Source: Oligoflexia bacterium | GTDB taxonomy: Bacteria > Bdellovibrionota > Bacteriovoracia > Bacteriovoracales > Bacteriovoracaceae | Reading direction: 5' to 3' | DNA length: 34,925 nucleotides | NCBI GenBank assembly: GCA_015232015.1 | Contig: JADGAM010000024.1 | Coordinates: forward strand, 538-35,462 | Shown: piece after piece, positions 16,317 through 23,832 of the stretch | Layout: every line of letters starts with the position of its first letter | Position numbering within the stretch: position 1 is the first letter of the stretch | The notes under the pieces: generated by a model | The model's input: only the letters and a program-made list of their open reading frames with translations | Told to the model about the DNA's origin: nothing | Database searches by the model: none | Program-made: the position numbers and the translations under genes

Positions 16317-17966
16317 TTAATTTTTTAAAAATTGTAATTCTAATTGTGTACTTCCTGCTACTGTAACAACTCCTACTGTGCCATTTAGAGATAACGCAAA
16401 TGATGGTCTAACACTGGATACTTCCCATTTAAGGCGTTTTCCTCTTTTTCTTTCGTGCTTTAAAATTGAATTTGTGAAAAAATTAGATATTTTTAATGCT
16501 TTTTGAAAACCACGTTGAAAACGTTGAGAATTTATACGATAAATTGCTCTATCCACTAAACTCGTAGTTACTGATTTATCAGTTACTGATTTAGTAGAAT
16601 CGCTTACTATATAATTTTTTACTTTTAATATTTGATAAGGAATTTTTTCATCCTTTGCAAATTTTAAATATTGAGGATTATTATCACCTTCAATCCAAAT
16701 ATCATTTCCGCTTTCTTCTTCATTTGCGTTTTTTGCATTTATGCTTTCTAGTTTTTCTTTACTGCAATTACCCCTTTTAAAATATACATGTCCTACAATT
16801 GAAGCTTGCGCCCTGGCCACGAATATCTGAGCTGATAAAGTCATACCTATTGCAAGTCTTATGTTATCTAATTTGAATGGGTGTTTTGGATTTTGGTGAA
16901 GAGTTGGGATCTCTGAGTTGTATGTCTCAGTAATGTTAGTGTTACATGTTTTATCAAGTCCATCTAGAAGCGAATTAACAAATTTTCCCATCTGAGTATT
17001 TTTAAGAGTTGTAGCGTTTGAATTTGTATTTGAATTTGATTGTGTTTGTGTTTCTAATCGTACCCACTCTAGACGTATAAATATATCTTCTCCAATAGAA
17101 ACCGCCACAGGGGCCGGCATTACTGTTCCACTTGCATTTATTGAAATATCTGTTCGAAATTTAGAGATCCACCAACAATGTTTATCATTATTGACAGGAG
17201 AGACATTTGCTAATGTCGTAATCATAGTTTTGAATTCTTTTGCTGTTTTCCAAAAATTACTTCTAAATAACTGATGATTTTTGATTTTTTTACTGGCCAA
17301 GATCATCTGAATTGTTGGTTCTAATTCAATTTTTAGTCTTTCATCATTCATATTTTCATTTATATTTATAGTTTCAATGTTTCTATCAAAGTTTGATATA
17401 GTGGAAGTGGAAGTGGAAGTGGAAGTGGAAGTGGAAGTGGAATCTGGATTATCTTTTGGTTCTATTATAGGTTGAGGACGTCGCCACCATAATTCAATAG
17501 CGGTAGAACCTCTCCCTGAAAGAATGCCTAAAAGGCCAGATACACTAGTTGCAAACACAGATTGAATTTCTGTTAGTTTCCATTTCTTCTTATTTGTTAA
17601 ATCTTTTTCTGTTGGATTTTCCGACGTCTCTGCCTTTATGTTTTTAAATATATCATTATGAATATCTAAATATTTATCTAAGGATTTATCTAAAAGAGTT
17701 AAGTTTTCTTTATTTATTGTGGAATATTTATTATCGTGATTATCTTTATTACTACTAATTAATTCGTTTTCAGGAAGTGTAACCCAATCATGAGGAAGGT
17801 AAGCTTGATCTTCTTGGTTAAATTCTTTATTGTTTTTGTTGGTGTAATAATTTTCATCGCTAGAAGCGTGTCCATAAGTTGATGTTATTATCGCTAACGA
17901 TATTGCTTGTAATGTAAATATTATTGGCATAATTAAAGAAAAACTAAATAATTTTTTTATTTTCAT
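16317..17966 (-). CDS. Exported protein with three copies of a beta-rich module and an (Ser-Thr)7 linker
   Basis: This 549-residue protein matches no family I know. A signal peptide covers about 1-34. An N-terminal region holds a second hydrophobic patch (VFATSVSGLLGILSGRGS, about 132-149) followed by WWRRPQP. A linker of seven Ser-Thr pairs comes from a 6-bp repeat (17401-17442). The rest contains three segments of one pattern, ending near residues 300, 398 and 549: an aromatic start, an Arg about five residues on, then alternating hydrophobics (centres FRTDISINASG, IRLAIGMTLSA, VRPSFALSLNG). The last segment ends the protein at LELQFLKN. The same pattern ends both neighbouring genes. GGAG precedes ATG. 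Possibly envelope-associated or outer-membrane; function unknown. Confidence 0.7.
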   Translation of the reverse strand: MKIKKLFSFSLIMPIIFTLQAISLAIITSTYGHASSDENYYTNKNNKEFNQEDQAYLPHDWVTLPENELISSNKDNHDNKYSTINKENLTLLDKSLDKYLDIHNDIFKNIKAETSENPTEKDLTNKKKWKLTEIQSVFATSVSGLLGILSGRGSTAIELWWRRPQPIIEPKDNPDSTSTSTSTSTSTSTISNFDRNIETININENMNDERLKIELEPTIQMILASKKIKNHQLFRSNFWKTAKEFKTMITTLANVSPVNNDKHCWWISKFRTDISINASGTVMPAPVAVSIGEDIFIRLEWVRLETQTQSNSNTNSNATTLKNTQMGKFVNSLLDGLDKTCNTNITETYNSEIPTLHQNPKHPFKLDNIRLAIGMTLSAQIFVARAQASIVGHVYFKRGNCSKEKLESINAKNANEEESGNDIWIEGDNNPQYLKFAKDEKIPYQILKVKNYIVSDSTKSVTDKSVTTSLVDRAIYRINSQRFQRGFQKALKISNFFTNSILKHERKRGKRLKWEVSSVRPSFALSLNGTVGVVTVAGSTQLELQFLKN

Positions 17967-18008
17967 TGAAAACTCCGTTTAAATAATTACATTATTTACT
18001 ATGAAAGC

Positions 18009-18045
18009 AGTTTCGGTCACGGGCGGTCCCACCAAGAAGGAAACT
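18009..18045. ncRNA. GC-rich bulged hairpin between two exported-protein genes
   Basis: On the + strand AGTTTCGGT (18009-18017) pairs with ACC (18031-18033) and GAAACT (18040-18045), interrupted by a six-base bulge; inside it GGG (18021-18023) pairs with CCC (18028-18030) around a CGGT loop. It is far richer in G+C than the surrounding intergenic DNA. Read on the - strand it lies directly after the lipoprotein stop and before the 549-residue gene, as an attenuator, processing site or small RNA would. No T-run follows on that strand. Confidence 0.35.
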
Positions 18046-18050
18046 CTGTT

Positions 18051-18422
18051 TTAATTTTTTTCATAATATAAAAAAACAGTTCCCAAAGTATCGAGTGTTA
18101 CTATGCTATTAATGCCTAAACTGGCATTGATTCCTATGCCAACAAAAAAACGTTTCAACTCCCAACTAGAATATTCTGTTTTAACAGAGTTAAGAGTAAG
18201 GATTGTTTCTCTATTGAGGTCACTTAATATTTTTCCAGTTTCCTTAGTGTATCCCTTAGAAGGAATATGTTGAATAATTTCATTTCCAGAAGAATTTATT
18301 CCTATGAGCGGAATTTCTTTTTGAAAGATACAGGAATTTAATAATAAGAGCATGATTAATAAAGGTAAAAAACATATGCTTATTCGTGCATTTTTTTTAA
18401 AAAAGTAATAATCATTTTTCAT
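18051..18422 (-). CDS. Small lipoprotein with the shared beta-rich C-terminal module
   Basis: The 123-residue protein has a basic n-region, a hydrophobic core and a lipobox LLNSC (Cys31), so it is a predicted lipoprotein of about 93 mature residues. The C-terminal 37 residues (from WELKRFFVGIGINAS to VFLYYEKN) repeat the pattern found three times in the next gene and once in the one after. GGAG lies 11 bases upstream of ATG. It is the first gene of a four-gene group of exported proteins transcribed leftwards. No family is recognised. Confidence 0.7.
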   Translation of the reverse strand: MKNDYYFFKKNARISICFLPLLIMLLLLNSCIFQKEIPLIGINSSGNEIIQHIPSKGYTKETGKILSDLNRETILTLNSVKTEYSSWELKRFFVGIGINASLGINSIVTLDTLGTVFLYYEKN

Positions 18423-18724
18423 GAGAAAAAAATCTCCTTGATCTTTAATTCTAATTAATTAAATTACAAAATTATTACAAAATTATATTGGTATCCATTT
18501 TGATTTTAATATTTTAAGTAAATCTGTCTAACTTAAAAGGTATAGATAATAAAATATATTTTTTTTATAGTTAGGTATAAACGAAATTTAATAAAATATG
18601 TTTTAGGTTTATGCTAACAGTAAAATAATAATAATTTTCAAATCAAAATTAATTAATTACCTTTAAAAAAATTAAAATATTAATGGGCACGCAATAAATG
18701 GATTTCTATAAAAAGGAGAAAGAC
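18423..18724. other. Divergent intergenic region
   Basis: About 300 bp separate two divergent transcription units. It contains a perfect 11-bp tandem duplication (ATTACAAAATT at 18463-18473 and 18474-18484) and several A/T tracts. I see no convincing -35/-10 pair, dyad or small gene, though two promoters must lie here. AAAAGGAGAAAGAC at the right end is the ribosome site of the gene at 18725. Confidence 0.5.
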
Positions 18725-19051
18725 ATGAATGTTAAAAAAGCATTACGAATATTAGAATCAGCAGCGACAGAGGGTAGCGAGGATATTAAAAATATTTTTT
18801 CATCAGATTATCAAAATCTGAGGAGGTCTATCATGGGAAGTATACCTAACATTGCTTGGGATAAAGTAAAACATGCAAAAGATGTTTCTATTGATTACAC
18901 AGTTGATAAAGCAAAAGTACTTGATAAATCCGTTCATAAACGTGCTTGGTACTATATTGGAGGAGCAGCGCTCATTGCCGCCAGTATGGGGTTTTTATTC
19001 GGTAGAGGAATAAAGAATGGAGGAAATACAAGGATGATGCATAAGAGTTAA
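18725..19051 (+). CDS. DUF883 / ElaB-YqjD-like membrane-anchored stress protein
   Basis: A 108-residue protein with a helical N-terminal part (about 1-75) and a C-terminal glycine-rich membrane segment (WYYIGGAALIAASMGFLFGRG, about 79-99) followed by a basic tail. This layout is that of the DUF883 family (ElaB, YqjD), tail-anchored inner-membrane proteins of stationary phase, some of which bind ribosomes. I chose ATG 18725 over an in-frame ATG at 18698 because AAGGAG lies just before it. It opens a rightward run with the PRC-barrel and CsbD genes. Family assignment rests on architecture more than on identity. Confidence 0.65.
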   Translation: MNVKKALRILESAATEGSEDIKNIFSSDYQNLRRSIMGSIPNIAWDKVKHAKDVSIDYTVDKAKVLDKSVHKRAWYYIGGAALIAASMGFLFGRGIKNGGNTRMMHKS

Positions 19052-19141
19052 AAAAGATACTTAAAGATACTTAGAGAAAAACTATTTATATCCTTCTTAA
19101 TTTTTTAAAGCTTGTTTTTAATTGATAAGAAAGGAATATTT

Positions 19142-19966
19142 ATGCAACAGAGTCTTCATCGTTTAGTTGATAATAAGATAGAGGCAAGAGATGGCAATTT
19201 AGGAAAAGTTAGTGATTTTTATTTTGATGATGAATTTTGGATAGTACGCTATATGGTTATTGATACCGAAGAACTATTTAAAGAAAAAAAAGTTTTGGTA
19301 TCTCCTATAGTAATAGGAAAACCTGATCTAAAATCATCAATTTTGTTTGTAGATCTTACTATAGAACAAATACAAAAAGGTCCAGACATAAGTACTAAAA
19401 GACCATTAAGTCGTGAAGATGAGATTCGTTTGTTTGAACATTACTCGTGGCCTTTTTATTGGAAGAGTGGATTATTTCCAGGAGACACTATTTCAGCAAT
19501 TATTCCACCATCTGGGATACCATACCCAAGTGCTCCATATTCTGATTTACCTTCTGCTAGCAGCGAAGATCTTGTTAAAAATGGTAATTATATTGAGAAT
19601 GAAAATAATTTAGAAAAACATCGAACTGCCGATCCTCATCTTCGAAGTGTAGAGGATGTTCGAAGTTATGGTATACATGCTATTGATGGAGATATTGGGC
19701 ATGTAGAAGATTTAATTATAGATGATGAAATGTGGGACATCCTCTATCTTGTAATTGATACTAGGAATTGGATACTTGGAAAAAAAATTGTTATATCACC
19801 TCGATGGATTAAGCAAGTAAATTGGGTAGATAAGAAAGTTGTTGTGGATTTACCGAGGGAAGCAATTAAAAATAGTCCTGAATATCATGCTTCTACAATT
19901 ATTGATCAAAACTATAAAAATAAATTGAAGGATTATTATGCCCAATATTTAAATAAGAGTAATTGA
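19142..19966 (+). CDS. Protein with two PRC-barrel domains
   Basis: About 274 residues with two copies of the PRC-barrel domain. The first (about 3-85) has the core DGNLGKVSDFYFDDEFWIVR and YMVIDT; the second (about 170-255) has DGDIGHVEDLIIDDEMWDIL, YLVIDT and KIVISPRWI. They are joined by a Pro/Ser-rich linker with aromatic residues (YSWPFYW, PPSGIPYPSAPYSDLP). PRC-barrels occur in the photosynthetic reaction centre H subunit and RimM; stand-alone soil and stress versions are poorly characterised. AGGAA precedes ATG 19142, favoured over ATG 19112. No signal peptide, so cytosolic. It lies between the DUF883-like and CsbD genes. Confidence 0.85.
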   Translation: MQQSLHRLVDNKIEARDGNLGKVSDFYFDDEFWIVRYMVIDTEELFKEKKVLVSPIVIGKPDLKSSILFVDLTIEQIQKGPDISTKRPLSREDEIRLFEHYSWPFYWKSGLFPGDTISAIIPPSGIPYPSAPYSDLPSASSEDLVKNGNYIENENNLEKHRTADPHLRSVEDVRSYGIHAIDGDIGHVEDLIIDDEMWDILYLVIDTRNWILGKKIVISPRWIKQVNWVDKKVVVDLPREAIKNSPEYHASTIIDQNYKNKLKDYYAQYLNKSN

Positions 19967-20006
19967 AGATCTACTATTACAACGTTACTACAACAAGGAG
20001 GTCACT

Positions 20007-20216
20007 ATGATAAATAAAGACATAATTGAAGGTAATTGGAAAATTGTAAAAGGAAAACTTAAACAACAATGGGCCAAATTTACAGATGACGATATAGAGA
20101 AAATGAAAGGAACATATGATGAAATCAGAGGGCGTCTTCAAAAATTGTATGGTCATGATAAAGAACGCGCAGAAAAAGAACTAGATGAATTTATACAAAA
20201 GAATAAACTCCAATAA
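20007..20216 (+). CDS. CsbD family stress protein
   Basis: The 69-residue protein matches the CsbD family, small hydrophilic helical proteins induced by general stress (sigma-B regulated in Bacillus; YjbJ in E. coli). The signature start NKDIIEGNWKIVKGKLKQQW, then GTYDEIRGRLQKLYG and a Lys/Glu-rich tail, is complete and of standard length. AAGGAGG lies 5 bases upstream of ATG. Molecular role is not known for the family. It is the last + strand gene before convergent katE. Confidence 0.95.
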   Translation: MINKDIIEGNWKIVKGKLKQQWAKFTDDDIEKMKGTYDEIRGRLQKLYGHDKERAEKELDEFIQKNKLQ

Positions 20217-20220
20217 TTTT

Positions 20221-20258
20221 TAAGTCTAATAAACTTCTATAAGTCTAATAAACTTCTA
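20221..20258. repeat. 19-bp perfect tandem duplication
   Basis: TAAGTCTAATAAACTTCTA occurs twice head to tail (20221-20239, 20240-20258) between the convergent CsbD and catalase genes. It replaces the terminator expected there; no stable hairpin with a T-run is seen. Confidence 0.85.
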
Positions 20259-20269
20259 TTTTAAAAATT

Positions 20270-22645
20270 TCATAGGAAAAACTTAAATTTATTCTCTCTA
20301 CTCCAAAAACGATGTTGTAATATTAATTTTATAAAATCGTTTAAAGAATAATTTTCATCGTTTTCTTTAATGTCAGTATTCATAAGAACTCCTGCAAGCA
20401 TTTCTTTTATTTCATCGTTATCGTTATCTTTATCCTTATCCTTATCTTTATCTTTTTGCTCTCCATTTTTAATAATACTACCGATAGCACTGTTCATAAG
20501 CAAAGTAACTCCTTCATTGTCAGCAGCAATGGGTTTGCAATGTTCAAATGCTTGGTTGATAAAAAGTAAGACTTGTTGATTATTGGCCAAATCATTTGCA
20601 TTTTTTAGACCGGCAGGAATATAAAAGGCATCAAAAAAAACAGAGGAAGAAGTAAGAAAAGTAAAATCAACATTTATTGCCGTATTATTAATACCTTTGA
20701 TTATACCTAGTTTAGGAGATATAATCTTAACCATTGCACCTTCTGCTTCTAAAGCTTTTTTCATTTTGTGCAGAAAAATTTCATTTACTCCATCAGTAGC
20801 TAAAAAAGCAATTTTTCTAGTAGCAATAGTATTTTTTGGAGTATTGGCCATACTTAAGGCAGCAGATGTTTTTATTGATTGCTTAGTGGTTGCTGCTGTT
20901 TGTGGTTGATAGGTGCTAGGGTCTGCATCTGCAGGAACGCTAAAATTTAGGATTTCTTTTGATAAATCTTCTGATAAAGAAGTAGTAGGCATAGCTACAC
21001 CAATACCATCGGATACACGAACAGCAAGATCATGATCTACTTTTGCTAAAAGTTTTACCATTCGCTCTTTAACTGAGTGTACATCTACTTTACCTAATTC
21101 AAAGCAAAGGGCATTAATGATATGATTTTTTTCTGCCTCCGATTGACTTTGATAAAATAGAGTTGCTTGCCCAAAATGGTCGAAAAATTTTTTACTGCGT
21201 TCTCGAACTTTGTTACTATTTAAAGTTAAAGTTTGAGGGTAAGAAGAAAATCCATTTTCACTCGTTGTGTTTGCTTGTTTAGGATAATTACCTGCAAGGG
21301 TATTGGGTTCATAACTTACTTTTCCTTTATTTATCATTTGTCTCATGAATCCATCTCGTTGATTGTTATGAATAGGGACAATTGGACGATTGATGGGAAT
21401 TTCATGAAAGTTGGGACCACCTAAGCGTATCAGTTGAGTATCTAGATAAGAAAATAAACGTCCTTGCAAAAGGGGATCATCACTAAAATCTATACCAGGA
21501 ACAATGTTACCAAGATGAAAAGCAGATTGTTCAACTTCTGCAAAAAAATTATCCGGATTTCGATTAAGGATCATTTTCCCAATACGTTCTACTGCTACTA
21601 ATTCTTCTGGAATAATCTTAGTAGGATCTAGAATATCAAAAGGGAAATTGTGTTCATCTTTTTCTTCTATTATTTGCACCCCTAATTCCCATTCAGGATA
21701 AGCACCACTATCGATTGCTTCCCATAAATCTCTACGATGGAAATCAGGATCTTTTCCCGAAATTATTTGGGCCTCATCCCAAAGAACTGAATGAACACCA
21801 AGAATTGGTTTCCAATGAAACTTCACAAAAACTGATTTACCTTCTTGATTTACTAATTTAAATGTATTAACGCCAAAACCTTCCATCATCCTGTAGCTTC
21901 TAGGAATTGCTCGATCAGACATTACCCACATAATCATATGCATAGATTCAGGAAAAACTGAAATAAAATCCCAAAAAGTTGTATGAGCAGAAGCGGCCTG
22001 GGGAATTTCATTATGGGGCTCTGGTTTTATAGCATGAACAAGATCAGGAAATTTCATAGCATCTTGAATAAAAAAAACTGGCATATTATTTCCTACTAAA
22101 TCATAATTTCCCTCATCAGTATAAAACTTAACTGCGAACCCTCTTACATCTCTGGCCAAATCAGTGGAGCCACGAGAACCTACCACTGTAGAAAAACGAA
22201 CAAAGACCGGCGTCTTTAAAGAGGGATCATTTAAAAATTTAGCTTTAGTATATTTGGCCATTGATTTATAAACTTGAAAATATCCATGAGCACCTGAACC
22301 TCTAGCATGAACGACTCTTTCTGGAATACGTTCATGGTCAAAATGAGTTATCTTTTCTCTCATAATAAAATCTTCTAAAAGAGTAGGACCTCTTTCCCCG
22401 GCCTTAAGTGAGTTTTGGTCATCACTAATACGGGTACCTTGATTTGTAGTAAGAAATTTATTTTCATCTTCCATAATATAATTTCTTAACGACTCACTCT
22501 TATCAGAGGTATTTTCTCCATTTCTTTCTCTTGCTTTTAATTTTTCTTTTTCGTTTTTTTCTTCTGGGGGAATAACAGTATTAAGATTAGTAGACTTTTG
22601 TTCATTTATTGAGAAGGAGGTAGATGATGTTTTTTTCTTATTCAT
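20270..22645 (-). CDS. katE: Large-subunit catalase, HPII type
   Basis: The 791-residue heme catalase breaks hydrogen peroxide into water and oxygen. Its length and layout are those of E. coli HPII (753): an extended N-terminus, the catalase core and a C-terminal class I glutamine-amidotransferase/DJ-1-like domain (about 615-791, from KIAFLATDGV). Catalytic residues are His113 in RVVHARG, the Asn pair 185/186 in LVGNNMP and the heme-ligand Tyr400 in FSYLDTQL. A run of Lys-Asp and Asn-Asp pairs from a 6-bp repeat (20415-20458) interrupts the C-terminal domain. The N-terminal 80 residues are Lys/Glu/Asn-rich. GGATAG lies 9 bases upstream of ATG. It is followed on the same strand by nothing and preceded by the PfpI-type gene, 48 bp upstream. 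Confidence 0.97.
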   Translation of the reverse strand: MNKKKTSSTSFSINEQKSTNLNTVIPPEEKNEKEKLKARERNGENTSDKSESLRNYIMEDENKFLTTNQGTRISDDQNSLKAGERGPTLLEDFIMREKITHFDHERIPERVVHARGSGAHGYFQVYKSMAKYTKAKFLNDPSLKTPVFVRFSTVVGSRGSTDLARDVRGFAVKFYTDEGNYDLVGNNMPVFFIQDAMKFPDLVHAIKPEPHNEIPQAASAHTTFWDFISVFPESMHMIMWVMSDRAIPRSYRMMEGFGVNTFKLVNQEGKSVFVKFHWKPILGVHSVLWDEAQIISGKDPDFHRRDLWEAIDSGAYPEWELGVQIIEEKDEHNFPFDILDPTKIIPEELVAVERIGKMILNRNPDNFFAEVEQSAFHLGNIVPGIDFSDDPLLQGRLFSYLDTQLIRLGGPNFHEIPINRPIVPIHNNQRDGFMRQMINKGKVSYEPNTLAGNYPKQANTTSENGFSSYPQTLTLNSNKVRERSKKFFDHFGQATLFYQSQSEAEKNHIINALCFELGKVDVHSVKERMVKLLAKVDHDLAVRVSDGIGVAMPTTSLSEDLSKEILNFSVPADADPSTYQPQTAATTKQSIKTSAALSMANTPKNTIATRKIAFLATDGVNEIFLHKMKKALEAEGAMVKIISPKLGIIKGINNTAINVDFTFLTSSSVFFDAFYIPAGLKNANDLANNQQVLLFINQAFEHCKPIAADNEGVTLLMNSAIGSIIKNGEQKDKDKDKDKDNDNDEIKEMLAGVLMNTDIKENDENYSLNDFIKLILQHRFWSRENKFKFFL

Positions 22646-22693
22646 AATTGTTAACTATCCTTTAATTTATATTTAATTTATATTTGTTTTTAT

Positions 22694-23200
22694 TTAATTG
22701 TTTTTTAAATGTTTCATTATTTCTCGCATGAAAGCAGGCAAATCTTCAGGACTACGTGAAGTAATTAGATTTCCGTCGATTACCACTTCTTTATCTTCAT
22801 AAAATGCTTCAGCTTTTTTAAGTTCATCTGCTACACTTTTATAACTAGTGGCGTGTTTCCCTTTCATTAAATTAGCAGTGATCAAAATTTGCGGTCCATG
22901 GCAGATAGCTGCTACAAGTTTATTATCCTTAAAAAAAGCTTTTGCAATTTCTTGTGCTTTTTCTTCATGTCTTATTTTTTCCGGTGCTTTTCCACCTGGC
23001 AGAATAAGGGCCTTGTAATCGCTCGGATTTATTTCATTTAATTCTTTATTAGCATTAATTTCATATTTATGTTTCCCAGATATTATTCCTTTTTTCATAG
23101 AAGCAATATCAACTTCAATGTTTTCTTCTTTTAAGCGATAATAGGGAACTAAAAGTTCTGAATCTTCAAAATTATTCGCACTAATCATTAGCACTTTCAT
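22694..23200 (-). CDS. DJ-1/PfpI family protein (deglycase/protease-like)
   Basis: The 168-residue protein is a single-domain PfpI/YhbO-type member of the DJ-1 superfamily. It has the conserved Glu in NNFEDSEL (Glu12), LILPGGKAPEKIR and the nucleophile elbow AAICHGPQ (Cys100, His101). Relatives were described first as proteases and later as repair enzymes for glyoxal-modified proteins or nucleotides, a point still debated; it is likely a cytosolic stress protein. GGAGGAAG precedes ATG. It lies in a leftward row with the thiamine-binding-like gene upstream and katE downstream, fitting joint induction by oxidative stress. Confidence 0.93.
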   Translation of the reverse strand: MKVLMISANNFEDSELLVPYYRLKEENIEVDIASMKKGIISGKHKYEINANKELNEINPSDYKALILPGGKAPEKIRHEEKAQEIAKAFFKDNKLVAAICHGPQILITANLMKGKHATSYKSVADELKKAEAFYEDKEVVIDGNLITSRSPEDLPAFMREIMKHLKNN

Positions 23201-23244
23201 GATCTTCCTCCTTGGAAATGAGATATAATCTATAATTTACAAAT

Positions 23245-23547
23245 TTATGCTAATTTAGATCTGCTTTCTATGCGTCCACTTTTCCCATGATGATAATCAA
23301 CCTTCATATTTATCATCACACGGTTACTTTCTTTTTGCATTTGTTGAAAGCACTTCTCTACTACGGCCATTACTTGAGACCAATTCCCTTCTAGACAAGT
23401 ACTCATGGGATCGATCTTATAAGGTAAATCACTTTTCTTAATTATATCTAGCGCGTGTTCCACATACTGCCCTACACTTTCGCCCTTATCCATAGGTGTA
23501 ATTGAAAATTCTAGTAAAATATTTTTTTCTTTTTCATGATCATTCAT
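23245..23547 (-). CDS. MTH1187 / YkoF-like thiamine-binding family protein
   Basis: This 100-residue protein belongs to the MTH1187 (former DUF77) family, small ferredoxin-fold proteins forming tetramers, some of which bind thiamine. The family landmarks are LEFSITPMDKGESVGQYV near the N-terminus, DPMSTCLEGNWSQVMAVVEKC in the middle and the VDYHHGKSGRIESR end. AAGGAG lies 6 bases upstream of ATG. It heads the leftward row leading to katE. The 285-bp gap to its divergent neighbour (23548-23832) is very AT-rich; no clear promoter could be chosen there. Confidence 0.88.
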   Translation of the reverse strand: MNDHEKEKNILLEFSITPMDKGESVGQYVEHALDIIKKSDLPYKIDPMSTCLEGNWSQVMAVVEKCFQQMQKESNRVMINMKVDYHHGKSGRIESRSKLA

Positions 23548-23832
23548 AGAATTCTCCTTGAAAATTTTAAAAAATTTGTATTAAAATTTGCATTTTTAAT
23601 ATGATGCAAATATATAGTAGGGTATAGTGATTGCTTTTTATAAAAAAAACAAGAAAATTATCTTATGGATTGGTGTATTCTAATTATAAAATCATTTATC
23701 TATACAATAAATTTTTATTAAAATATAAAATAACAAAAAATATCTTCACTCAATTTAATAATAAATTAATCGTCCATTCCCATTAATGACCATTCCTAAT
23801 TTATGTTAATAAAAATTTAGGAGGTAAGTAAT

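Noticed and set aside
20415-20458. Repeat considered as a CRISPR-like or satellite array
   Set aside because: It is a 6-bp in-frame repeat in the catalase gene, with no spacers.
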